A stretch of 64,000 nt of DNA from Breviolum minutum Mf 1.05b.01 (taxonomy: Eukaryota > Sar > Dinophyceae > Suessiales > Symbiodiniaceae). Each line of letters begins with the position of its first letter. Position 1 is the first letter of the stretch. The position numbers and the translations under genes were made by a program. Positions 1-11,692 of the stretch are shown here, in pieces. The DNA is taken from positions 50,779 through 114,778 of the forward strand of contig DF239636.1 of the NCBI GenBank assembly GCA_000507305.1. The letters run 5' to 3'. The notes under the pieces were generated by a model. The model was given only the letters and a program-made list of their open reading frames with translations, made no database searches and was not told the origin of the DNA.

Positions 1-75
1 GTTCCCATTCACTGGTCAGATTCGTGCCCTTGATAGGAGAACAACGCGGGATGGGGAGAAGAAGTCAAGCACTTA

Positions 76-3000
76 TTATGAACAACCCTTTGGAACGGAG
101 CACCCATCATTCCTTTTGAATCCTTTCGCGTCATACAAACCAAGATGCTCTTGCCTTTCCTTCAAATACTTCATGTCCTTTGCCGACTCAATTGCAGATT
201 GCTGTGCGTTTGGCACAGAAGCCAGCAGCATGTCCATGTCAGCCTGAACTTTGAGCTGCACCTGCTCAAAGTCAATCTGACGAACCTTTGTGGCCAACTC
301 CTGCTCCTTCTCCTCTCGTTCCCGGCGAGATGCTTGCTCCACCCGGGTGACATAGGTCCTGTCACGGAGCTTCTACTTTACTTTAAAAAGACTTTCAGTG
401 TGCATTAAGTTCTGATTTGGGGAAAAAACGCAGTGCTTCACCTTTCTTTTGGTTCAAAGTGTGGTACCCTTCTTCAACCAAATTTTACATCTCTTATGGT
501 TTGCATGCGATTCAATCCAGTTGCCGGCCTGAATGCTGCCACCCCTTTCAAATCCCCTGGTGGCACTTGCGTTGTGAGGCAATGACTCAGATCTGGATCA
601 ATGAAGCCATCCAAAAAAGCTTTCAGAAGCGACTGCTCTGCCTCTGCATAAAGAGCCGGCGGCATCATTTTGGACAGCTCAGCCATGAAGTGAATGTAAC
701 CTCCGCACATCTGGTGGAGATTCAAAGCATCTTTGAAGGTGACAGCCTTGCGCATGTTGTCTGCAACGCCATCAAAGCCACGGATCAAACGGTCCACGAA
801 CAACAGGCCCTGAGTTCATATCACATCAATACCAAAAAGAAGCGTTCGTGATTTCAAAAAAAATGAAACGTAGAATTCATTCAGAACGCGCCTAAAGAAA
901 TTGAAAGTCGTCACAACTTGCTGGGTCACACATCCATGAAACCACTTTATGGTCGTCCGTGTTCCGCAATATGTCTCGCCACTGCTCGAGGCCATTGATT
1001 CCGCTTGTAAATCCCAGATTTAGCAGCTTCTGCCCGAGGACATCATGGTTGAGGAACCGTTGCATGCCCCGAACACTCACTGCTTGCTCCAGGCGGTCCA
1101 CGATCACAGAAGGGACATAGGTCATGATGTTGACCAATGCTGCAGCCTCCGACTTCCCTATGCTGAACGCACGGGCCACCGATGTGGCTTGAGACCATTC
1201 CTGAACAGCTCCCCGAACGACTGGCTGAGATAAGCCCAGGATAAATCTATGTCATAGACATCAGCAGATTTTATATAATCTATTAATATAAATATATATA
1301 TATATATATTATCGATCTTGACATATATATATATATTTATAATATATATAATATGTATATTCAATATTTAAATGATTATATTTTATATATTTATGCCTTT
1401 TGTTGATCAAAAATGTCCCTACAAGGCCCAAAACGATGGAAAAGCCCAACAGCCAACAAGGCTAAATTTGCTTTTTCGGCTCAGTCACGACACCATCCCC
1501 TTCTCCCCCCCCCCAAATAGAAGTCTTGAAGTCTATAAGGAAACCTTCCAAGTTATGTTACGTATGTCTACAGGAACTTACAACTTGGAAGTAACGAACG
1601 AATTTCATACGATTATTGAAGATTTAAGGAACCGTTGGTTTTTTCGAACCCCACAAATCGCAGAGAGGCTAAGAGGGCTCTGTTCGCCGGATCATGTTGA
1701 TATTAATTTCCATTCGATTTAGTTGGTAGTTTCACCGCAATCAAAAAAAATATATGGACAGCTCGCCCCATTGAAAGAAGGCTCCGCCATTTGCCGCTCA
1801 GCATTGCCACCACCAGCACGGCCAATGATTTTCACTTGCCTTCGCAACATAAAGGCATTCGGTGCTCGCCGCGTGGATAATTGGAGGAGCGTTCCACCTT
1901 GGGACCAACACCAGTGTGTGTGAACATTGGGCAGGTTCTGCCAAACGCAACGTTGAACTCTTTGATTCCTGAGTATCGCTATATGGGACCTAAACTTAAA
2001 CCTATCCCGGCCAATTCGACAAGGAGAACCCGAAGCAGGAACCAAGCAAATCTTCCAAACCAACTTCAAATTTTCTGTGGAAATTGAAAAGCGGCTAAGA
2101 AATTACACAAACATGCTCCCTCGAAAAGGCTCTGCCTCGGTTGGCTTCAACCTTGGCTCTGACGTCTTTCAAGGGCGAGAAGGAGGCATGAATGGTACCA
2201 AAGGATGCCTGGCACACAGGGGGCTGAGAAAGCCATTCTGGAAATGTTTAACTGAATCAAATGTGAAGATTCCAAACGTGACCAAAGCGACTGTCAAACT
2301 TTGATTTTCATAAGATATAAATATATTTATATATCTATTTGTATGTATTGACCTGCATGCTACTAACTAATGATGAACGGGAACACTTGGAAAGGCGAAT
2401 CGTGTATGAGGGCCCTCGCCTTTATGCCATGGCTCACCTGGTCTTCTATCTTCAATTCACGGACGCATTGGATGCACGTAAGGAGCATCAAGCTGCGTTT
2501 CCACCCTTTTATGTATCCAATGCTAAAGCATGGTACCAGATTTCCGCCTGAGGCCATTGCGTGAAACAAAAGGCCAAACCCAAGCAAGACTTTAACTTTG
2601 CATTGCTCAAGTGTCAAACATTTTGTCCGCCGAAGGACCGCCGAAGTCTGATGGAACTTCCGGGTAGGGGGAATCAAGAAATTCAGCAGGGATCTGTGTT
2701 GCACTGATTTTCTCGGTCGCTGGACAATCAGCATCTGATAAAAACCTTGTTTCATGCAGATTCAAAACGATCAACCCAGATGTGTCCAACCTTCAAACTG
2801 ACAAGGACTCACTTAGGATTACTGTAAATTGGCGTCAAGCAGCCCCTCTACCATGATGGATTCCATGATGCGCGTGGCAACTTCAGGCTCCACCATTCCG
2901 CTGCAACCGGTGTCTTTGCGGAAAGCCGGCATCCAAGGTCTTAGGAAAGCTGGTCCTGCATACTCTGTTGCATAGTGTCGCCTCAGCCGCTCTGGGGCCG

Positions 3001-3545
3001 ATTGAACAAAAAACACTTCAATTGTGAAAATATCAAGTCCAACGCATCCTGTGGCGCTGAACTCGACAAAACCGGCAAAAAACCAAGGGCTGGGCTGCGG
3101 ATGGGCAGGGCAGCTCATCAATGTACTTGGCAAAGTCCACAAATTTTTCCTGCCAGCCATGTAAAAAATTGGTAGTAAACACTGCGGTGACAAACAATCA
3201 CATAAAGGTGACTCCCCAAAAAAGCCTTGGTGTCATAGACTTTTCCCAGGTACTCATCACAAGTGGTATTTGCTAGGACCTTCGTCTCAAGCCTCAGTGA
3301 CCATACGAGGTGAGAAGGTGTGGTGTGCTTTGGAACGCGTTGGGCTATGTCGAACTACGATCCAGTCAGTCCACAATCATTAGCTTCCCCAACTCAAAAA
3401 CAAGAAACCATGAGACCATTTGCGGGATGTGGGGGTACTTGTCCGCAACATCCTGGGAAAGGGTGGCCCCCTTGATGTTGGCCGATTTGGCAGCTTTCGC
3501 TTTAGACTCATTCGCCCCTGAACTGCGCCGTTTGGCAGGCGGCAT
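76..3545 (-). CDS. Unidentified multi-exon gene, product unknown
   Basis: I do not recognise this protein. The minus strand carries a series of open stretches with protein-like composition while the opposite frames look random. A likely start is the Met at 3545, opening with MPPAKRRSSG and a Lys/Ala-rich basic stretch (about 25 residues) that could be a nuclear signal. Further probable exons lie near 3000-2820 (ending in VEGLLDANLQ), 2560-2340, 2069-1719, 1179-892, 803-474 and 342-76. The last is a charged, Glu/Gln-rich helix likely to form a coiled coil (EREEKEQELATKVRQ). The exons run in one direction and are separated by gaps of 0.1-0.4 kb. Splice sites were not fixed, so the joins are inference, and more than one gene may be present. 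The gene may continue past the left edge of the window. Neighbouring minus-strand genes suggest a unidirectional cluster. Confidence 0.4.
1284..1352. repeat. TA-rich microsatellite
   Basis: Almost pure alternating TA/ATA sequence sits inside a probable intron of the minus-strand gene. No coding signal is visible here. Confidence 0.85.
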
Positions 3546-3751
3546 TGCCACCAATGGCCTAGCCCGAATTTCCTTTTTGGATCTTAAGATGCTGCAGGAC
3601 AAGCCACCGTCACAGCAGAAATTTCACACCAAATCTGAAGCTACCCAAATTACCGGATTCTGTTGCTACAAAACCCGTCTCAAATCATGTGTGCTACCCG
3701 AACGTGGGTTTTGAGAACAGGTCTCAAAACAAGAGGTTTAACCAGTGATGA

Positions 3752-4270
3752 TTTTGCGACCAAAATGACCTATGATTGGTCTCAAATCTCAAGAGGAAAT
3801 CGGTCGCAAATCAAAATTGGTCGCAAATCGAAATTGGTCGCAAATCGAAATTGGTCGCAAATCAAAATTGGTCGCAACATGAAATCCGTCTCAAATCAAA
3901 AATGGTCGCAACGTGAAATCCGTCTCAAAACAAAAATGGTCGCAACATGAAATCCGTCTCAAAACAAAAATGGTCGCAACATGAAATCCGTCTCAAAACA
4001 AAAATGGTCGCAACATGAAATCCGTCTCAAAACAAAAATGGTCGCAACATGAAATCCGTCTCAAAACAAAAATGGTCGCAACATGAAATCCGTCTGGATT
4101 GGTCCCAAAACACCGGTCCAACAAGAACCCGATTTTGAGACCAAAGTGACCTATGATTGGTCTCAAATCCGCGGGCTGGAAGAAAAACAGAAAAATCTTC
4201 AAAGTGTCAAACTATCGCTATTTCCACCAAAAACTCTTGATTTGAGACCAAAGTTACCTAACATCGGTCC
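3752..4270. repeat. Flanking repeats of the minisatellite region
   Basis: A stretch reading GACCTATGATTGGTCTCAAATC occurs in nearly the same form on both sides of the minisatellite (about 3769-3790 and 4149-4170), each preceded by a GATTTTG(A/C)GACCAAA box (about 3752 and 4132). A third related box lies near 4240-4275. The array therefore sits inside an older, larger duplicated block. Confidence 0.7.
3802..4095. repeat. 17-bp minisatellite passing into a 34-bp higher-order repeat
   Basis: Four copies of a 17-bp unit (GGTCGCAAATCAAAATT and near variants) start at 3802, 3819, 3836 and 3853. They are followed directly by six 34-bp units starting at 3870, 3904, 3938, 3972, 4006 and 4040, and a broken seventh at 4074. 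Each 34-bp unit is two diverged 17-bp halves (GGTCGCAACATGAAATC and CGTCTCAAAACAAAAAT). The array lies between two minus-strand genes. Confidence 0.95.
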
Positions 4271-4366
4271 CAAACTCACTTCTTTTTTCAGAGCAGCATT
4301 TGCGACTGATTTCCAAGATGAATGCATATAACCGTCATTGCCGCACCCAAATTTTCAGAATGCCAC

Positions 4367-4426
4367 CACGTTTAGGGTTTAGGACGCCGTCAATGCCTCC
4401 ACGTTTAGGGTTTAGGATGCCGTCAT
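4367..4426 (+). repeat. Two short interstitial TTTAGGG-type blocks
   Basis: A unit of about 32 bp is repeated twice in tandem, each copy holding CACGTTTAGGGTTTAGGA followed by a GCCGTCA box. TTTAGGG is the plant/alveolate type telomere unit, but only about 1.5 units occur per block. Confidence 0.7.
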
Positions 4427-4563
4427 TTTAAAATTTCAAAAATGGTCTCACAAGTAATATCAATATTACGGTGCCTTAAGAAAGTTATTTGGGAACGGCG
4501 TGGGACAGGAAGCAATTTTGCTAAGGAAAAGAAAAACAGCAGCACATCCTTTAGGATTGCCAG

Positions 4564-7500
4564 TCACTTTCCCTTTTTGGTAAATCTACCTTTGACTTTC
4601 CCTTTACCTTTCCCCTTACCTTTGCCGTTATTGGCAGAGGAAGAGGCTTCTACTGCTTTGTGCGCAATACTGAGCGCTTCACTGTAATCAACACCACATG
4701 CCCAGGCACGGGCTGCAGCTGCGTACACTATCCTCTTTCGAGCACGATTCAGGTATAATCGTACCTCCTTTGCGTTGGAACTTGCCCGACGCATCCTGCC
4801 GTCAGTTGTGGCAGTGGTGCTTCCCCAAAAAAATTGATTCCAAAACCAAAGACATCCCATAAACTTTGATCTTCAAAAAAGACTTGATTGGTATTATTAT
4901 TGCGGTGCTTCTGCTTCCAAATGCAACGGAAACAAGATAATGAAATCTCAACACCAAACCTGCTAACTGCCAATAGTTTGCAATTCAACACACAAAATCG
5001 ACTTCACGGGCCTGATATCATTCGGCTCAATAGCAAAAGCATCTGGATTGCGTGGCTGTGCGGCCGGAAGGTTGCTGTGTCTGGCGCCTGTGGTGATCAT
5101 TGACCTTGGAGCTGGATAGTGAGAGGCAAACACCAACAATTACCAAGTTTATCAAAACCTGCAAGCCCCAAGAACCAGGATCGAAAAGTCGGGGAAAAAC
5201 ATCTTGTTTAACGTCTAAATCTAACACTTGGCAAAGGGCGCACTCACATCCAACAATGGCTCCGGTTGAAGGGACCCGTTGATCAAACCTTCAAGCCAGT
5301 CAGCAGATGCCTTCAAATCAAAAAGCGGATAGCGGAGTACAGGCAAGAACTTTTGCACATGGGCTTTGAACTCGTCACCAAGGTCCCGCTTCTCCGCGAG
5401 GACTGCCAAAGAGTGGGGTAAAAGTTGCAAGCTGCATAATGGTTGCATCTCAATTCGCTGAAAAATGGTTGGATCCCAACTCCCGCTGGATCTACATCTC
5501 AAACTGAATAAACCTGAAACTTTCAATCATGTAAAACTCAACCCCGCCTTGTGGCAAGCCAACTTCAAGCTTCTCAAGGGCCACGTGCCGAGGATAAAAC
5601 AACACAGTTGTGTGATAGCGTCCGCTTGACATCCATTGTTTGGTCCTGAAAGCAAACCGGTCCCCATCCCAAATCAGAACACCTTGTCAGCATGAACCTA
5701 CTAGATTGAATCAACAGCAAGAAAAGCTTTAAGTTTCAGGAATGTCCTGAGTATGACATCGTCTGGATGCTCAGGCAATCGCGCCCAGATGTGCGGCACC
5801 GAGATCATGGATGAGGCCAAACCTGCAAATCGAACACACACTTCACAGCCCCGAAATAAATAAAAATTAGGGGGGTTAACCCCCCCGAAATAGGTGAAAA
5901 TTAGGGGGGTTAACCTTAGGGGGTTTAACCCTCAAGTTTCCGAAGATTGTTGGCTCATTGACGTTTGGCGAGATCAAGCTTTCAGATTCTGCTGGTGACA
6001 GTTGCAAGGCACCTAGCTGGGAACGCCGGTAAAATTCAAAGTGATGAGGTGCTGCTTGCCCGCCAATTCCGGACACATGCACCGGCACAGCAAGATTGTG
6101 GTAGCCGGTCCTGAGCACGACTTNAGGCAAACACCAACAATTACCAAGTTTATCAAAACCTGCAAGCCCCAAGAACCAGGATCGAAAAGTCGGGGAAAAA
6201 CATCTTGTTTAACGTCTAAATCTAACACTTGGCAAAGGGCGCACTCACATCCAACAATGGCTCCGGTTGAAGGGACCCGTTGATCAAACCTTCAAGCCAG
6301 TCAGCAGATGCCTTCAAATCAAAAAGCGGATAGCGGAGTACAGGCAAGAACTTTTGCACATGGGCTTTGAACTCGTCACCAAGGTCCCGCTTCTCCGCGA
6401 GGACTGCCAAAGAGTGGGGTAAAAGTTGCAAGCTGCATAATGGTTGCATCTCAATTCGCTGAAAAATGGTTGGATCCCAACTCCCGCTGAATCTACATCT
6501 CAAACTGAATAAACCTGAAACTTTCAATCATGTAAAACTCAACCCCGCCTTGTGGCAAGCCAACTTCAAGCTTCTCAAGGGCCACGTGCCGAGGATAAAA
6601 CAACACAGTTGTGTGATAGCGTCCGCTTGACATCCATTGTTTGGTCCTGAAAGCAAACCGGTCCCCATCCCAAATCAGAACACCTTGTCAGCATGAACCT
6701 ACTAGATTGAATCAACAGCAAGAAAAGCTTTAAGTTTCAGGAATGTCCTGAGTATGACATCGTCTGGATGCTCAGGCAATCGCGCCCAGATGTGCGGCAC
6801 CGAGATCATGGATGAGGCCAAACCTGCAAATCGAACACACACTTCACAGCCCCGAAATAAATAAAAATTAGGGGGGTTAACCCCCCCGAAATAGGTGAAA
6901 ATTAGGGGGGTTAACCTTAGGGGGTTTAACCCTCAAGTTTCCGAAGATTGTTGGCTCATTGACGTTTGGCGAGATCAAGCTTTCAGATTCTGCTGGTGAC
7001 AGTTGCAAGGCACCTAGCTGGGAACGCCGGTAAAATTCAAAGTGATGAGGTGCTGCTTGCCCGCCAATTCCGGACACATGCACCGGCACAGCAAGATTGT
7101 GGTAGCCGGTCCTGAGCACGACTTGTTCAAGTTGTTGTAACATCACAACTAAAGAGAAATCATTCAAATAACAGCAAAACGGTAAAGGACATTGATGCCC
7201 CCAACAAGCTACTCTGAGTCTGGCAGTTAAACAAATCAACTGAGGTTGCTAAGCTAACTAACTGGTAACAAGCTTCCAGTCTCTGACATTGTCCAAAAAA
7301 ACGACATATCGTGCCGGCTCGAACGGCAGCTTCAGAACGTCACTGCAAAATGTTTGCAACGCAGACTTCACATCGCTCGGCGTCAAAAGACGCCGTTGTT
7401 TGATCATAAATTTTCCCAGTTGTGCGAAAACGGCATCTATATCCTCATGCGTATGTCCGCTCCGCAGGTAGGAGCAATGTATTGCTCCTACCCGCTGGGC

Positions 7501-9625
7501 GGACACTCGAGCTGCGCAAAATCTCAGGCCTCCGTTGTTTTTCCATTCGCGAGGCGTGTTGTCATACTGGAAGGTGATAGTTGCTTGAGGAAGATGCACG
7601 CTGTGATTTGCCTCCAACAAGGTTAAAGCGTGTGAAAATATCTCGCAAGTTGCATTGCTGTCCTTCTTCGTCCCGGGCATCGAAATCACGAAAAGGGCAA
7701 AATGCCCATGGGCCAACACACAGCTCACACTGAGCTTCACCCTTTGAAAGGTGGAAAACTCTTTGCCCCTCATCACTGCTGCAGATCTTGGGATGGCGAA
7801 TTTATTCATGTCCATAGCATCACCAATCAAGGTGATTCGGTCACCTTTCAAACGGCTCACGCCACGACTCTCCCAGTATAGCATTCTATCAGAATATTGG
7901 GCACGCAGGTGCTGCTGAAACAGCAGCACCTGCGCCTTCCGAGCTGCGTAATGGCCAGCCAACAATCGGATCATGGTCCGGTGTCTCACACACATTGAGC
8001 ACTCTGCGTGCTGGCTTTCCTCGCGAAAGCGCAGCATGTAAAATTCCTGCACCCAGATTTTCCAGAAGCATGGAAACGATGCGGCCTTTGGAAGACCAGA
8101 AACCACTGTGTATTGGGTGTAATATTCTTTCATTTTGCCAGGCGGCAACCATTTTTCTTCGACACCCGTCTCACCCGCTATTCGTTCCAAATTCATTTCA
8201 ACTCCCTTTTTCTTTTTCCTTGGCTTCTTGGCCTTGTCCATTTGTTGCTCGAGGCCCTTAAACATTCGCTCTTTTTGTTCCTGCTCAGCTTCAAGATTCA
8301 ATTGGGCACAATAAGGGTCCAAAAGGCCAGAGCTTGGAATAGTGAGAGGGTCCACGTTGTTGAACTCATTGTCTCTGGAGTCTGGCAAACATTCGGCCAC
8401 GCTCTCGTAAATTGATTTCAAAAATGACACCACATCGGATCGCACAGCAACCTGATCCGGATTTTGGCTGGATCGACCTCTTTGGATGTAGCGCAAGTCA
8501 ACCGGTGGGGCATCCATACCATTATAGGAAGCCGTATACAGCCTGTCGAATCTTCTGTTTCCTAAGGATGGTTTCTGCCCGTTCGGCCCCTAAAATCATT
8601 CTCACAAGATCTATATCCTGATCCAACCACAAAAGGTTATTTATAGATAAATATAAATATAATAGATTTAATAAATATAAATTGTACATCACAGGACAAA
8701 ATGCTAACCACTGATGGAGATTCATGGCTACAACAAAAAATGGTCATGTTTTCACATAAGAGTTCGGGGTCCCAAGGGGTCTGTTCGAAAGGTCCTGTTC
8801 AAAATGTCTGAGATGTTTGTAAAGGACAAGTTTCCCATACTATGCAGCGTCTTCCATGTCCGGCGACAAAGGCGTCGACCCAATAACGTCCATGAAAGGT
8901 TTGATTCTCCAGCATCCCGCATCAAGTCTCTCATCTTGTCAAATGCCTTGGGCGTCCAATGAAAAATCCCAAGGCATGACACACACACAAACACACAACA
9001 TGTGTCAGAATCGTCATTTCTTCTACATCTCAACAACGATGGCACACAAGGATCTCGGCTCAGTCCAAGGAATGAGCTCTTAAGAGTTACTGCAGAATGA
9101 TTTTAGATATCACCTTTGAATTCAGTGCAAAAGGTATCGGCATTTCAAAATACATCCGTCTCTCCCTACCCTCTTGAAAAAAATCAGCATGTCCTCAAAC
9201 AACCGCCTTCTCATTGAGATCAACTTTCCAGATGCTGTTTCAATACAAATACTTCAAAGATCTGCAAGGCAACAATGGGCAATCCCTGTGCTTGACAAAC
9301 ACACAAGCATCAGCGTGAACACACGATGGGGTCGAGGTGCAAACTGATCCTGGTCGAGTTTGTGCAGCTCATACCAATGGCACCGATAGTTTGATAACTC
9401 ACTGAAAGCAGGCTCAAAAATGAATTGCTGGAAGCACGTCTTGCGCTTGCAGCTACATTCTCGCCCAAGAACAGACCGCAAATGGCCCTCAGAACTTCTT
9501 TCAGATGGTGTCAGCTGTTTACGCTTCTGTCCACTGCTCGCAGCCCGCTGCCCCTTTGGAGCTGCTTCAAAAGAATCAGAATCAGAGGCGTCTGTCAAGT
9601 CTGAGACCTGCCTCTGAATAGGCAT
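4564..9625 (-). CDS. DUF7869-type protein (transposase-derived-looking family), multi-exon
   Basis: This is a large minus-strand gene with several exons. The likely start at 9625 opens MPIQRQVSDL, followed by an acidic Ser/Asp patch and a basic patch, then a Cys cluster (CSCKRKTCFQQF) typical of the N-terminal zinc-like motif of this family. An exon around 9000-8752 carries LGRRLCRRTWKTLHSMG. The main exon is 8589-7270. Later exons include about 7120-6880, about 6527-6222 and a last exon ending at 4564 whose C-terminus is GKGKGKGKGKVKGRFTKKGK. The family is abundant in dinoflagellates, mosses and oomycetes; its function is not established, and the conserved Asp/His core resembles DDE-type or RNase H-like enzymes only by inference. 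Part of the 3' region is doubled by the 1000-bp duplication at 5124-7124, so the true exon set is one copy of that segment. Confidence 0.7.
5124..6123. repeat. First copy of 1000-bp direct duplication
   Basis: This block is repeated at 6125-7124 with one mismatch that I found (G at 5489, A at 6490). The two copies flank a single N. It holds minus-strand exon sequence of the DUF7869-type gene. It is most simply an unmerged contig overlap and not a biological duplication. Confidence 0.9.
6124..6124. other. Single-N join (assembly gap)
   Basis: One N separates the two 1000-bp copies. The sequence left of it ends exactly where the right-hand copy ends, and the sequence right of it begins exactly where the left-hand copy begins. 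Confidence 0.9.
6125..7124. repeat. Second copy of 1000-bp direct duplication
   Basis: This is the near-perfect second copy of 5124-6123. Only this copy is continuous with the main DUF7869 exon to its right, and only the first copy is continuous with the final exons to its left. That is what an overlap between two contigs would give. Confidence 0.9.
7270..8589 (-). CDS. Main DUF7869 exon
   Basis: The reading frame is open for about 440 codons. It starts after a TTTTAG|GGG acceptor with GPNGQKPSLGNRRFDRL, runs into APPVDLRYIQRG and ends near DNVRDWKL before a GTTACC donor at 7269. Family landmarks in order are: VAECLPDSRD near the start, a Lys-rich linker (KKPRKKKKG), a Cys pair in AECSMCVRHR, GDAMDMNKF, VCELF-like Cys segments, YDNTPREWKNN, and the hallmark GHTHEDIDAVFAQLGKF. 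The frame crosses 8517 without a break, so a Met start at 8517 is unlikely; the protein begins further upstream. Confidence 0.8.
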
Positions 9626-10388
9626 AAGGGGGCTGGTGTCCGCTCGGCATCCGAATGGATTGATACGTTGAATATTAACACGCATTCATCAACATACCTT
9701 ACTTGGACTTCTAAAGTTCTAAAGAATGAAGACTTCTATAATGATAATGATTTCATCTATGCTCAAAAAAACTTTCCATTGAATCACCAACATCTCGGTA
9801 ATCAGCTTGGAAAGCAGCGGACACTAAAATCATTCTCAAACAAATATCAAACTACGAAATCACACCATTCTCTTGCACACCGATGCTGAAATGAATGAAA
9901 TCCATTCACACTATTATCCTGCTCAAAGAAAGCTTCAAATTATTGCACAGCACAACATCTATTTTTGTAATACGTGTTCTTCGCAGCAAGCCGGAGTCGT
10001 GCTCCAATCGTCAAAAAGGCCTGCAGTCTGCCAACCCCACACGTCTGTTGCGTCAGGCTCAAGTCTCACTGGCTAGTTTCTGGAAAAGAGGGGTCGTATC
10101 AGCAGCAGGAGAACGCGAAGTATCGTGCGGGTATCCTTGGTGGTGAAAGCTTCGAAACGATTTAGCCTCCTAACAAATGAATTCCTGCAGGGGGTTCTGA
10201 AAACCACATGGTGCCCCACCCTCAATCGAGGACTAGTAAACAAAGTGCCAAACTTTGGATTTTCCATTTTATTGCTGGGAGATTTCAGGTGTTTTCATCC
10301 ATTGTCAAAATTGGAAGCAGTCCCCATCATCAATTCATATAGGATGGGTTCTCAAACAACTCAATCAAACCACAATGGACTGCATCAC
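9626..10388. other. Spacer without a clear gene
   Basis: I see no recognisable coding motif, repeat or RNA gene here. Short open frames on both strands have random-looking composition. It separates the DUF7869-type gene start from coding-like minus-strand sequence to its right, and may hold the 5' flank of that gene. Confidence 0.4.
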
Positions 10389-11026
10389 TCATGCTGGGCG
10401 GCCGTTTCTCTGGCATGAGCGGTCGCCCCGCACAATCGACGCGTATTTGATCACATTGACCCGGACCACCGGAACGCCCAAAACATTTGTTAGATGGGCA
10501 TGTGGCTCTGGCGGATCCTGGATTTTCAAATCTGCTGTTGGAACCAAAATGACGCGCTCCGCGGCAGTGTAGAACTTCTTGGCTGAGAACGCGGCCCCGT
10601 GAGTTTCTCCAGGGAATGCTTCGGAAGCACAGACCTCTGGCCAAGCAGCGGCATTTTTGAAGGCCATCCTTAGTGAACAAAACAGCCATGATGTTGCAAA
10701 AGCCTAGCTGCGCCCAGTCAAGATGCAAAATGTGTGCCACCAATCGCGGCTAAGGCAGCTAAGGCACGCAACTCTGGTCGGTGAAGTACCCTCGCCAGAC
10801 AGAAACAAGCATCGCTTGATGTTGTGGTCATCCAAAGAACCTGACAAGCCGAGAGTTCCGAGCTGCGTGCAATGTGCTTGGATGATCGAACCTGCAACTC
10901 GCCAACCGAATCCATGAAAAGCTTATCTTTCAAATCACACGACATAGAGTATAAGGCGCCTTCTGTCATCTTCCGGTACATCACTGTAAATGTATCTGAC
11001 TGGCCAAAGAAGCCCATCTTCAGCAT
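10389..11026 (-). CDS. Probable minus-strand exons, product unknown
   Basis: Two neighbouring minus-strand stretches look coding: 11026-10790 (starting MLKMGFFGQSDTFTVMYRKM) and 10667-10389 (MAFKNAAAWPEVCASEAF, later VILVPTADLKIQ and HAHLTNVLGVPVVRVNVIKY). I do not recognise them. They lie downstream of the methyltransferase stop at 11693, so they are more likely a separate gene than its tail. Exon ends are not fixed. Confidence 0.4.
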
Positions 11027-11692
11027 CCTGCTCCGAAGTCATGACAGGCTCAAGAGTTGAACACTTGAAAACAGAAAACACGCAGTAACCGCCAAGTCCT
11101 GTAGCACTGCAGCATTGAACAGGTAGAAGTCCGAATCATCGGGATGTCGGCCTTTTGGTCAGTCAAGCGCAGTTTCATGCAGCAAACTTTGGACAGGACA
11201 AGTTGAAAATGAATATCGCATTGAATTTGCGCGATGAATGTGATGAAAGCAGTTCCTGGTTTGAACATTCTGATTGGTACATACATCTCAACAAACTCTC
11301 ATATTCTTTCCCTAAGTTATATTTTGCGTATGTTGTCCCACACGCCACCTTGTAAGATTGCCGGACTCACGACATTGGTGGGAGGCGCACCGGGCATCAG
11401 AAATCTTCAAAGCACTGATTAACACCAGCACTCACTCACGGTCAGTAGAAGGTTCTGAGCTTGAAAACTCAATGTCAAAATCTTCACAACTGAACACAAT
11501 GCCAAACCAACAAAATCAAACACATGGTGTTGAACAAAAACCACCGACCAATGGTTTCCTGTGCCCTCCTTCTCTTAGAACTCAAGGAAATACATTTTTC
11601 TCAGCTGAGTACACATGTCTTCGCCAAAGTGTGACCACATCACAACGCACGAATTTGTCAAAGCCAATGATGTTGGCAGAAACCGCTACAAA

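Noticed and set aside
3870..4073. Regularly spaced repeats that might suggest a CRISPR array
   Set aside because: The units are directly adjacent with no unique spacers; this is a minisatellite in a eukaryotic genome.
4367..4426. Chromosome end
   Set aside because: Only two short TTTAGGG-type blocks with genes on both sides.
5876..6283. Frames crossing the N at 6124 on both strands
   Set aside because: They join sequence that is not truly adjacent; the N marks an assembly join.
7258..8517. Met at 8517 as the start of the DUF7869-type protein
   Set aside because: The frame stays open and family-like upstream (GNRRFDRLYTASYNGM) to an acceptor at 8590, and N-terminal exons with the Cys cluster lie further upstream.
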